From Leptodontidium sp. MPI-SDFR-AT-0119 (taxonomy: Eukaryota; Ascomycota; Leotiomycetes; Helotiales; Leptodontidiaceae), in the NCBI GenBank assembly GCA_020726505.1, contig JAHLEZ010000004.1:186001-250000 (forward strand): a stretch of 64,000 bases of DNA, read 5' to 3'. The notes under the pieces are model-generated. The model saw only the letters and a list, made by a program, of their open reading frames with translations, searched no databases and was not told the DNA's origin. This document shows positions 55,303-64,000 of this stretch, in pieces. The translations under genes and the position numbers were made by a program. Numbering within the stretch: the first letter of the stretch is position 1; each line of letters starts with the position of its first letter.

Positions 55303-56594
55303 TCAATCCAAAAACAGCCCCTTACTCGGCGGATCAGTCTTAATCTGATCCCACTGAATCTCCTGCAGTAACTCACTGCCAGGATAATCATCAATATCCA
55401 AATCCAAGTACCCATTCTCCGCCCACTTCCTCGGGGAGAGAAACAGCGATTTCCCATTCATCGACGGATCAGACAAGATACGTAAGAGACATCGTCCCGC
55501 GTCTTCAACTTCCGCGAACTCTACGCCGGAAGCGGATACTTTGTCGAAAGCTTCTTCGGAGAGGATGGATGTGCGGACATACCTATTTTACACTGTTAGC
55601 TTCCCTCCCTCGTCATGAAAGTTTTACTGAGTATCTCTGGTGATGAAGGGACGGAATGAGAGAAGAGGGAAATGAAATGAATCTAACTCACCAAGGCGAA
55701 ATAACATTCACACGACTACCATAGTAATAAGCCGTTCTCCTCAAAGTATGCATTATACCTCTCACAGCCCATTTCGTACTAGGATACACAGGTCCTCTCA
55801 AACAATCAAGGAACGCTGCTCCAGAGCCGATGAGCACTAAACACGTATCCTCCTGTGCTGGAGAAGGCGTCTGTCCGTTCTGCTTGATGAAGTAGTGCGT
55901 CGCTAGCTTAGTCGTATAGAGCGCACCTTTGAGGTTCACGTCTATGGCTTTCAAATTCGGTTCAGTCGGCTCGTTTTCATCACCTGTGGTTTGGCTGTTA
56001 GGAAATGCATCGCATCTCGAGTATGACGGCGGTGAATCTACAGCAGGTTGCATTACGTACCAGCGAAAGAGAAAATCTCATCCTGGGGACAGATCCCTGC
56101 GTTTGCAACGACGTAGTCGATCTTGCCTGTGAAAGTAGCTGCTGTCTTGAAGAGTTCTACTTGGTCTTCCCATTTCGAGACGTCGCATTTGACGAATTTT
56201 GCACTGGGGGTCTGGTTAGAAAAACAACATAACACAGGTAGACAAGGATTCGGACGAAGAGGAAGGAAACACGCACTGCCCAATCTCACTTGCGAGTTTC
56301 GTTCCGCCTGTAACATCCATGTCTCCGATGCAGACATTGACTCTGTTTTCGATTTAATATCAGTATCTTCTCAGTGAGAAAGGCTTTGAGTAACTGACCC
56401 TGCTGCAGCGATGGCTTTGACGTATGCTTGGCCAATTCCATTCGCACCTAGAAAAGATGCATTAGCACTACCTTTGTATTCAGAAAAGCATAGCAATACT
56501 TACCACCCGTAACAATAGCCGTCTTCCCTTTCAGCTTAGAAACATCGACTTGTTTCCCACAATCCACAGGAGCAGAACAAGTGTATCCCTCCAT
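55303..56594 (-). CDS. Short-chain dehydrogenase/reductase (SDR), 306 aa, six exons
   Basis: Exons: 56504-56594, 56399-56447, 56277-56342, 56061-56203, 55692-55983, 55303-55582; introns of 56-109 bp. A Rossmann fold begins at Lys-Thr-Ala-Ile-Val-Thr-Gly, with the cofactor loop TGGANGIG (29-36). An Asp after the second strand (Gly-Asp-Met-Asp) favours NAD over NADP. Asn-Ala-Gly is present, as is the catalytic set Ser170, Tyr183 and Lys187 (Tyr-Pro-Ser-Thr-Lys). The closest general type is 15-hydroxyprostaglandin-dehydrogenase-like SDRs of fungi, which oxidise or reduce secondary alcohols/ketones. The substrate is unknown. The C-terminal ~60 residues are acidic. The gene is divergent from a broken GMC oxidoreductase. 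A TATAAATA box lies ~140 bp upstream. Confidence 0.9.
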
Positions 56595-56732
56595 CTCGGG
56601 AGCAATATGTTCAATTCGTTTGATCAAAACGTCTGTGCAGGTACTTAGGAAAAAAGTTGAATTTGTGAGAAGAGGATGCTAGAAATATCAAGATACAAAA
56701 GATTTCCCATCACAAACGAGGCAACTGGGCCA

Positions 56733-56740
56733 TATTTATA
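56733..56740 (-). promoter_or_regulatory. TATA box of the SDR gene
   Basis: TATAAATA on the minus strand, ~140 bp before the ATG at 56594, followed by a pyrimidine-rich leader. Confidence 0.5.
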
Positions 56741-57225
56741 CAAGCTCTTCAACCCATTCTGTCGTCATCAGTGTTGTTCCACAAGCGAGTAATGCAGCTT
56801 GCTTACCCCCCTGAAGCCGCTAATGTCCTAGCGAGTGGTCCCCTTTTCGAAAGCGAGAGGACAACACAAGACTTTTAGCGCTTCAGCACTACTTGTTAGT
56901 CAATCCTGTCAGATTTTGGTACAGACGGTGGCCATCTCAAGAAACTCGTGACAGCTTGCATAAACCAAGCTTTTCTTATCTCTTTTATCAATGGATTTAC
57001 TTTGGGGTTTGACGAATAATTACCCGTCTGCCAGGAATCCATCTCGTGACGCTCTGTTTATGATCCAGTCGGTAGGCGAGGCTTCAGGGAGAAGTCTAGA
57101 TTTCCAGCGATTAGGCTCGCTAAATTTCCAGCGGCGGTCTTGATCTCAGGATGGATTGTTCAACATCAACCACAGTGTCAAAATCACGCATTTGACTAAA
57201 CTATTTATTGCATATTCAAGAAACT

Positions 57226-59317
57226 GTGGTATGAATCAATCCAGCCGTTATCCGTCTTAGTGAACCGAGCAGACCAAGTTGAAGACGTTTATGACTATGT
57301 TATCGTTGGAGGAGGTACTGCAGGGCTGACGGTTGGAGACCGATTGTCTGAAAGTGGAAGGTGTAAGTAATGAAATACTGATCACCGATCTGAAAATCGC
57401 ATTCTGACTCATTACGCAGACACCGTTCTAGTCATCGAGTATGGAGTCCTAGGTATGTATCTACTGGGACCAAGGAAAATCTTGATTTCTAGCTAAACAT
57501 TTTAGATAATTCAACGGCAATCTTGAATGGAGGCGTTCTAGGTGGTGGAGACCCCAGCCGACAGTTCGACATACCATCAGTTCCACAACCAGAGCTCAAC
57601 AATCGATCAATCAATGTCCGAGATAGGAAAGCTGTCGGTGGAAGCTCTACAATAAATGGATTGCAATTTTTACGGGGAACTTCAGACGAGTATGATATGT
57701 GTGCTGGGCTGGGTGCCGAGAACTCGACCTGGAATTGGGCCGGGTTACTTCCGTACTTTAAGAAGGCGAGTACTCCGATTCAAAATGTACGCATCAACCT
57801 AGCTTACTGGGACTCCAGAGCGTTCACTTCGTTTCTCCGCTGGAAGAATTGGCGAGAGAGTTCAAAATCACCTACGACGTTGACGCCGCGTGGGGTCAAG
57901 ACCCTTCAAACCAACTGTACGCGGGATATCCCAACTACCAACCCCCTGAGATAAGTAGGTATTCTTAATTATTATATCTATTTCGTCCTTCTCACAACTT
58001 AATAGAACTTAGGTACGATGCAATGCACAAGATACCCAACGTCGATTTCCCACGCGATGAAAATGCTGGAACGAACGGTCTCTATTGGTACCCGTCGACG
58101 ATGGATCCACGAACATACACCCGATCTTATGCCCTTACTGGCCACTGGGATAATATTTCAAGATCAAACTACCAACTCATCACTGGGTCAAAGGTAAATA
58201 AAGTGTTGTTCGATGGCGATGTTGCAACTGGAGTGACATTGGTTCCAGTAAATGGCAGCGAAAAGACTACGGTGAGAGCAAGAAAAGAAGTGATTCTCGC
58301 CGCTGGTACAATTCATAGCCCGGAAATACTCCATCTCAGTGGCACTGGCCCAGCTAGGCTACTCTAGAAGGCCAACATAACGGTGAAGGTAGACCTTCCA
58401 GGAGTTGGTGCCAACTTCCCAGACCACTGATATATTCCCGGCGTGAACTTCAAGTGTAAGTCCATCGCAGACTCTTGTCTCCGGTAACATCTAATTGGAG
58501 ATATAGGGACGACTCAACCACCAATTCCAGTCACAAAATCAGGAGGCGATTCAAGTACGATGCTAACTCGCAATCTCGGCGCATTTCTAGGCCTCCCTGC
58601 CATATCTTCTGGCGACGTCGACGCTTGGTAGCTAAATACGAGATCCAAGACTCAACAGATTATCTGCCAAAAGACACCCATGCGAATACTCTTGCTGGAT
58701 ATAAAGCCCAAAATGCTGTTTTTACCCGGATCCTCAAATTAAAGAACGTGTCCATGCTCTGGCAAATACTGCAAGCGAATCCGCGAGCAGATCCAGTCTT
58801 CCAACACCCGGTTTCCCGCGGCACAGTCAATGTTGACCATATGAACTCTTCAGCTGAACCAATTGTCGATTACAGAGCATTTTCAAATCCTTTCAATATC
58901 GAGATCATAGTCCAGCTTATCAGATTCGTCCGACGCTTTTCACAAGTGAAGCTTATGCTCCTTATGGACCAGTCGAAACTAGTCCTGGAGCTAATATCAC
59001 GACCGACTCTTCAACTCAAAGCATGGGTGAAGGAAAAATACGTGGCGAGTGTGTATCATCCAGTCGGGACTGCTTCACTCATGCGTCGAGAACTGGGAGG
59101 CGTTGTTGGTGAGGATTTGCTGGTCTACGGAGTCAGAGGGTTGTCGGTTGTGGATGCGAGTGTGATTCCGATTATCCCCGGATGTCCAACAGCCTTGACT
59201 GTTTATACCACCGCTGAGAAGGTAAATATTTTTTTCATAACGTCATTCCGAACTTTCTCACGATATAGGTGTCCTGACGACTTAAAGGCAGCGGATTTGA
59301 TCAAGGCTCAGCAGTAA
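57226..59317 (+). pseudogene. GMC oxidoreductase (glucose-methanol-choline family), broken
   Basis: The order of family motifs is intact but the frame is not. The start of the FAD-binding domain is present (DYVIVGGGTAGLTV, ~57297-57338). Two good introns follow, at ~57364-57418 and ~57453-57506. Next come Ala-Val-Gly-Gly-Ser-Ser-Thr-Ile-Asn-Gly (GMC signature 1) and EVILAAGTIHSPEIL (signature 2, ~58290). Near the C-terminus are YHPVGTASL (catalytic His, ~59057) and ALTVYTTAEK, spliced to a final exon ending at 59317. Breaks: no in-frame start codon or signal peptide; frame change near 57780; TAG within Arg-Leu-Leu (~58367); TGA in the Asp-His region (~58428); TAG after Asp-Ala-Trp (~58630) with a frame change; another frame change near 58940. 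Recently decayed, since most residues still read well. Intact relatives are secreted FAD alcohol/sugar oxidases. Confidence 0.88.
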
Positions 59318-59331
59318 AGAAGCTGCACTCA

Positions 59332-59362
<31 letters not shown>
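59332..59362 (+). repeat. Poly-G tract (31 G)
   Basis: Thirty-one consecutive G, beginning 15 bp after the GMC stop codon. It may form a G-quadruplex; the true length may differ because of polymerase slippage. Confidence 0.9.
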
Positions 59363-59363
<1 letters not shown>

Positions 59364-60135
59364 AGTCGACTGTATTGGCTTATTCCTTATTTCATTTCTA
59401 TACATGCTCCCTGGAATTTTTTCCATCATATCATCACTTAGTCCATAATTTTGAGAATGTTTATTTTCTAACAAGTTCATCCTATTCGTTCGTTCTTCGT
59501 TTTTAGCTCTTTGCTTCCCGAGCATATCTCCTTTCAGCGCTCTTATTCTAATACCGAGGTACTTCAACTACCTACTCTACACCAATACACTCACATACAG
59601 CACATGTCCCACATTGTGATTCTAAATCGCACAGATACAACGTCCTAATAACACTATGGCACGATGGTCTCCGGCACCAGATCACCTGTGCGGCCTCAAC
59701 AGGTCTGCCGCAGGCGTAATGTTGGACTAGTCGTAGACACATTTTTATTTGTTTAATCTAGCGGTTGGATGTCTGGGTGATAAAGTGTGTGTTTGGGAGA
59801 TATAATAGTCAAATTGTAGAGGGAACTTAGGATCTTTATCTCGCAGAGTAATGATTTGAGCTGCGCTGTTCACCACAAAGTACAAGATTATTGCATCGTT
59901 ATCCCATTATTCCAAGAGTTGCAAGAGAATGCTAATGAGGACTCTTTGATGAAAACAAAGAAGTCTGGTCCAGAATTTGACAATCGCCTTGTCACAAATT
60001 AGAACCGATCATCTATTTCGGACATACCAAAGATTGTTAAAGGAGAATTCGATGAAAGAAAGAGATTACAAACTTGCAGATACAGTACATAGTGAACAGA
60101 AGATGGTTCTGTGGTCAAGCTCTCTAAGCAAAACC
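59363..60135. other. Intergenic, 0.8 kb
   Basis: Nothing recognisable beyond short frames; 3' flank of the GTPase gene on the minus strand. Confidence 0.5.
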
Positions 60136-61166
60136 TTAATCATCGCTTATCGCAGCTTCGGTTGCTCCATACAATAACAATGCATGTCCAGCAAGGAGGC
60201 CTCCACTAATGAAAGTCGCTGCTCCACCAACTGCAATAGCAGCTGTTCTCGCGACCCAACGACCAAACCGCCCAGTCCTTTGCACAGGGGCTGCAATCAC
60301 TCTGGAATCATCTTCCAATTTCTTCAACTTCTTCGCGTGTTCGTCCCTCTCTGCCGCGAGTTCTGCTCTAAATGCAAAGTCTCGCTTATTTCCTGCTTCT
60401 TTCATGTCTCTGGCCAGCTGTTCCATCTCCGCTTTGTGCAATTTCCTAGCTTCTGCAATGTCATCGTTCACCACCTTGCCAGCTTGTGTCTGGCTGAGTG
60501 GCTTGCCATCCCGCACCACCTCTTCCACCAACTGTGGCTCGAAAGCAGGGCCATGGATGAGTGGTTTGATGATCTCAATTGCCGATTCCATGCTGTCATC
60601 AAAGCGAACAGCAGACGCTCCGGCAGCGAGAAGAGGCTGCCAGAACTCTTCCTTTTGGCACAGTTCCTCCTCTCGTTCCCGGCCCTTGTCAGGGTCGACT
60701 TGTGACCACTTTGTTGTAACGAGACGGACGTTCCTCATTCCCTTCATACCAAGTACCTTCCGAAACATGATGAGATTCTTGCGTCCGGATCCTCGCATCC
60801 TGGCCTCAATGACGGGATGGATATAAAGCGCTCCTTGGATCTCTGCCTTGTCATTGAAGGCGTCCACCAAGGATGTCGCGATCTCTTTCAGGATATCGGC
60901 ATCGGAAATGTAGGTATCGTCAAACCCAGGCGTATCCATGAGATAGACATTGGTTTGGGGGATTTGGAAGCATTTGACGTCCGCGGTGCCTTGTTTTTCG
61001 TCAATTAGCTGCGAGTGATTCTGCGATGATGTCCGCAGGACTTACAAGAGCTTTGCCCATGACCGACCTCCACATTGCTACCGGTCGCATGTTTGATGAA
61101 GGTACTTTTACCCACTCCAGTCACCCCCATTACTAAGATAATCTGCGGATTTGTTTTCGACATCAT
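60136..61166 (-). CDS. AIG1-like GTPase with C-terminal membrane segment, 324 aa
   Basis: Exons 61046-61166 and 60136-60989, with a 56-bp intron (GTAAGT, CTAAT branch, CAAG acceptor). G1 P-loop GVTGVGKST (14-22), switch region Gly-His-Gly-Gln-Ser-Ser-Cys-Thr, G3 DTPGFDD (59-65), and the block Ile-His-Pro-Val-x-Glu-Ala-Arg-Met-Arg-Gly-Ser typical of the fungal family. At the G4 position (usually N/TKxD) it reads Val-Thr-Thr-Lys-Trp. A charged coiled coil (~210-275) follows, then a Gly/Ala-rich hydrophobic hairpin (~285-318), suggesting membrane binding. AIG1/GIMAP-type GTPases of plants and animals act in immunity and at membranes; the role in fungi is unknown. It is divergent from a related gene at 61923. 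Confidence 0.85.
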
Positions 61167-61922
61167 GTTGTGTGTGGCGACGCTGTGGTGATCTAGTGGG
61201 TGGGCTTCGGTAGTTGCACGAACGCAGCCTTGTCAATTCTCGAAACCACAGAAGCTCAACAGGCGGACGAGGAGGTTTAAATGAGCCATGGTCTCCAAGC
61301 TACGACGCTGATCATTATGATAGACAGTGAGGTTGTTAAATCAGATTCTGCCTTGGAGGATGTGAGTTACGTCTATTCTGCCTTCCTGAGGATGATATTT
61401 TGAAGGAACACGGTACAGCGCATGATGGCGCATTTTGGCGCACTGTGTCAACCTCTCGCCTTCTCATTCCTTTTCTCCATCAACATGTTTTTCGTAGCCT
61501 GAGCGATGTTTGCTTTTTGTGGCTTAATCATACCACATGCTTCGCCTCCCTGGCTAGCATAGATGTGTGGTCTGTCGCCTTAGCTGATGGTTGAAGGTTG
61601 TTTCAGCCTTGGCAAGGCTCTGAACTCACAGTCGAAACTACTCTATTAGACTACCAGCTCTGGGAGTTCGTGAAGATGGGTGGGACGGACGATGAGGGTA
61701 ACAAGGCTTTGCAGCAGGCTCATCGGGTCCTTGGTACTGCTCCTGATGTCTATGTCAGGCAGTCAGCTCGGCTGAGCATCTTATGGTCTTTCACAGCCAA
61801 ATCTCTCCGAAGACATCGAACCTTCTTTGCCTCACTTTAGACCTTCATTGCTTGCTAAAATATTGACAATAGAACTGTTCTTGGATCTCACACCACGATC
61901 TCATCCTACCTCAAAATCTAAA
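61167..61922. other. Shared divergent promoter of the GTPase pair, 0.76 kb
   Basis: No supported gene; two short plus-strand frames (61400-61594, 61598-61840) show no domain. It could carry common regulatory sites for both GTPase genes. Confidence 0.45.
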
Positions 61923-63070
61923 ATGGGCGACCGGGGCTTATCCTCTGTGCTGGCTGTCATGGGTGTAACTGGAGCTGGCAAGAGTTCTTTCATCAAGCTC
62001 GTTACGGGAGATGACAGTGTCAAAGTTGGTCATTCACAAATATCAGGTGAGGAAACCATGTTGCCAGAAACCGCAAAAGAGTAACAGCATAAGCTAAATT
62101 ACCCCAAACAGAAACCAAGAGCATCAGCAGCTACAGCGTATTCATACGCGATAAAAAGTTCACATTAGTCGACACACCAGGCTTTGACGACGACGATCTG
62201 ACGGATTCTGACGTATTGAAGCTACTTGTAGATTGGCTTTCCAGCACTTACAAGTCAGGCCAGAAACTCAACGGGATTCTGTATCTACACCGCATAACCG
62301 ATGCACGAATGCGAGGGTCCTCACTCCGGAACCTCAAAATGTTCAAGGAGTTGATTGGAGACAGCTTCCACAAGAACGTTACTCTCGGGACAACCTGCTG
62401 GTCTCTAGTTTCTCATTCTACAGCTGTAGCTAGAGAGACAGAGCTCACGACCAGTACTGCCTTCTGGAAAAACTTGATATCGAATGGGGCTCGTCTACAA
62501 CGGATCCCCAGCAGCGCCTCCGATGCGAGAGATTTAGTCTACCAAATTGCTAGTCACAGTCCTTCAGCACTCCAAACCCAACGCGATATTGTTGACCTGG
62601 GACAAGCTTTCAACACCCTCGCTGTATCTAAGATGGTAGACTATGAGTTCGAGGAACTGAGGAAGAAGCAGCTGGCAGAACTCGCAAGGCGAAGAGAAGA
62701 GGAAGAGGCAGCGCGCAGCCGTGAGGAATGCTTGCGGAAGGAGGAACTAGATCGTATAAGGGAGAGGAACAGGCGCATCCAGGAATATCAGAGCAAACAG
62801 GCTTGTTGCGTTCGCAAAAAGCCCTTTGGTACTTGCGATAAACCAGGATGCAGCAACAAGCTACAAACTTGGAAGGTTACCTGGCGTGAGTCCTCGGCCC
62901 TAAACGCAGGTACAGAATATTACCATACTAATTTATGAGACACAGATTGCTGCTCTTGCAACTATCTAGACTGGTTTTGGCACTGCGGTCCATGCGGGAG
63001 CGATTGTGGCAACGCGGAACATCCACGCATGCTTCAGATTGACAATCAAGATGAATGTGTCGTGATGTAG
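61923..63070 (+). CDS. AIG1-like GTPase with C-terminal Cys-rich module, 340 aa
   Basis: Exons 61923-62046, 62112-62885, 62946-63070; introns of 65 and 60 bp. G1 GVTGAGKSS (14-22), Val-Gly-His switch, G3 VDTPGFDDDD, and a Leu-His-Arg-Ile-Thr-Asp-Ala-Arg-Met-Arg-Gly-Ser block shared with the divergent neighbour. The G4 position is degenerate (Gly-Thr-Thr-Cys-Trp). A Glu/Arg-rich coiled coil (~205-255) links to a C-terminal module with about 12 Cys (Cys-Cys-Val-Arg, Cys-x4-Cys, and Cys-Cys-Ser-Cys, Cys-x2-Cys, Cys across the last junction), probably zinc-binding. It ends with Cys-Val-Val-Met, a CaaX-like box that might be prenylated. An upstream in-frame ATG (61827) is less likely. Confidence 0.84.
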
Positions 63071-63374
63071 AACTCGGTTTCAAATACCTTGATCATTTGC
63101 CTTCGACGATATGTAGCTAGAGTGGTCGGTAATAGAAAACGACGTGGATCCGATAAGGGGGCGACTTTAGAGAGGCAGAGTGGCACTCATGGCCATAGGA
63201 TTTAGAGGCAAAGGACATATTGAAGACTGCTTAGCAACAGGGTATATTGTGCTTTCATCCAATCCAATGTACAATTTATATGTAACCCATTCCCATCAGT
63301 CCATCCTTAACTCCCAAACACCACCATTATTCTTCCGACGCCTCCATAATCCTCGTCAATCGCTGCCATCGTAA
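63071..63374. other. Intergenic between convergent genes
   Basis: About 300 bp of 3' flank of the GTPase gene (plus) and of the secreted protein gene (minus). Nothing else seen. Confidence 0.5.
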
Positions 63375-63915
63375 TCACGGACAGGGGAAGTTGCAAGCCC
63401 ATCCTTCCCTCCCCGCCGAAAATACCACGCTCGAAGCCGAGCAGTTCTCCGTCGTCCACTTCGTCGTTCCAACCTGAAATTGTAATTCGACTTTCGTTTC
63501 GCCAGGTCCGAAATCCACGAACGATCCCTTTAAATTCGGCTCGTTGTAAGTGAAAACAGGTGCATTATCGACGTTGGTGATGTTGATGGTGTGAGGTGGC
63601 CAGGACACTGAGAGAGATTCGCCCTTGTCCATCTTGGCGTTCCTGAGAGTTGCGACGATATTTACATCTTGCGGTTTAGGCTGCGGTACGTTGTAGACAG
63701 TAACATCCCAGCTGACATCTGCGAATTGTCGTCCTATTCCAATACTGCATGTTCCGGCACGCTTTTCGAGACTGTGAGAGGAGGGAGTTAGTTGAAGGTC
63801 TTGGAGCTGCCCCACCGCGGGGTCAAGAATGGGACAGAACGCACTTTTCTTCTTGGGAAGCTGCACAGCAGCTGCTGGATATCGTCGCTACGGAAAGGAC
63901 TGCGTTGAGCTTCAT
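63375..63915 (-). CDS. Secreted protein with Kex2-type site, 155 aa
   Basis: Exons 63845-63915 and 63375-63771, with a 73-bp intron (GTGCGT donor, CTAAC branch, CACAG). The start at 63915 gives a signal peptide (~1-19, Val-Leu-Ser-Val-Ala core). A short propeptide ends in Leu-Glu-Lys-Arg (~28), a Kex2 cleavage cue. The mature part begins Ala-Gly-Thr-Cys-Ser-Ile-Gly-Ile-Gly and has four Cys (one early, three near the end), two N-glycosylation sequons and a beta-rich, Val/Thr/Asn-heavy composition. The unspliced frame (63866 start) lacks a signal peptide, so the spliced form is preferred. No family recognised; extracellular function unknown. Confidence 0.78.
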
Positions 63916-64000
63916 CTCGATAGTTTCGAAAGTGATGGTTTCTGGAGGAATTGAGAAACTCGGAGAAATGAAAGATACTTCTAATAAAGTGGATGGAAGT
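63916..64000. other. Right edge, promoter of the secreted protein gene
   Basis: Only 85 bp; no further feature. Confidence 0.5.

Overview
The window looks like nuclear DNA of a filamentous ascomycete (Pezizomycotina), most probably a leotiomycete-like mould. That placement is an inference from gene content and style. Genes carry many 43-110 bp introns with GTRNGT donors, CTRAY-like branch points and YAG acceptors. The protein set is typical of the group: an NRPS-like adenylate-forming reductase, WSC-domain proteins, a HET/NB-ARC/TPR receptor, a MYND/DUF4470 protein and secreted small proteins. One transposon shows the C-to-T scars of repeat-induced point mutation (RIP). Coding sequences were rebuilt by hand from splice sites and reading frames; exon coordinates are in each entry.

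Left part (1-28.7 kb): a secreted-protein fragment at the left edge; a long gene-poor stretch; two tandem small Cys-rich paralogues (3.9-5.3 kb); a 1063-aa A-T-R reductase (6.9-10.6 kb); a divergent kinesin (11.5-14.1 kb); a ubiquitin E2 enzyme (15.7-16.4 kb); the signal peptidase subunit SEC11 (17.3-18.0 kb); an 11-exon, four-WSC surface protein (19.0-23.1 kb); a secreted 205-aa protein (24.0-24.8 kb); a multi-pass membrane protein (25.8-26.9 kb); and an 88-aa single-TM protein.

Middle (28.7-46.4 kb): an accessory island. It opens with a 3982-bp Tc1/mariner-type transposon that has 53-bp perfect terminal inverted repeats, a TA target duplication and RIP stop codons. A run of short orphan genes follows (32.8-38.3 kb), several built as N-terminal membrane segments and/or a charged helical tail. 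An esterase gene and an hAT transposase remnant (39.9-40.1 kb) come next. Beyond these are a MYND/DUF4470 gene, another orphan membrane protein, and a 2-kb stretch of decayed genes that includes a sulfatase C-terminus.

Right part (46.4-64 kb): an intact NLR-type gene (HET, NB-ARC, TPR) with near-identical 126-bp TPR units; a 634-aa disordered/coiled-coil protein; an SDR dehydrogenase divergent from a broken GMC oxidoreductase that ends beside a 31-G tract; two divergently transcribed AIG1-like GTPases with different C-terminal modules; and a secreted 155-aa protein with a Kex2-type site.

Housekeeping genes (SEC11, E2, kinesin) sit on the left. The accessory middle and right, with transposons, NLR, GTPase pair, orphans and pseudogenes, is the fast-evolving part and holds most of the second-look items.
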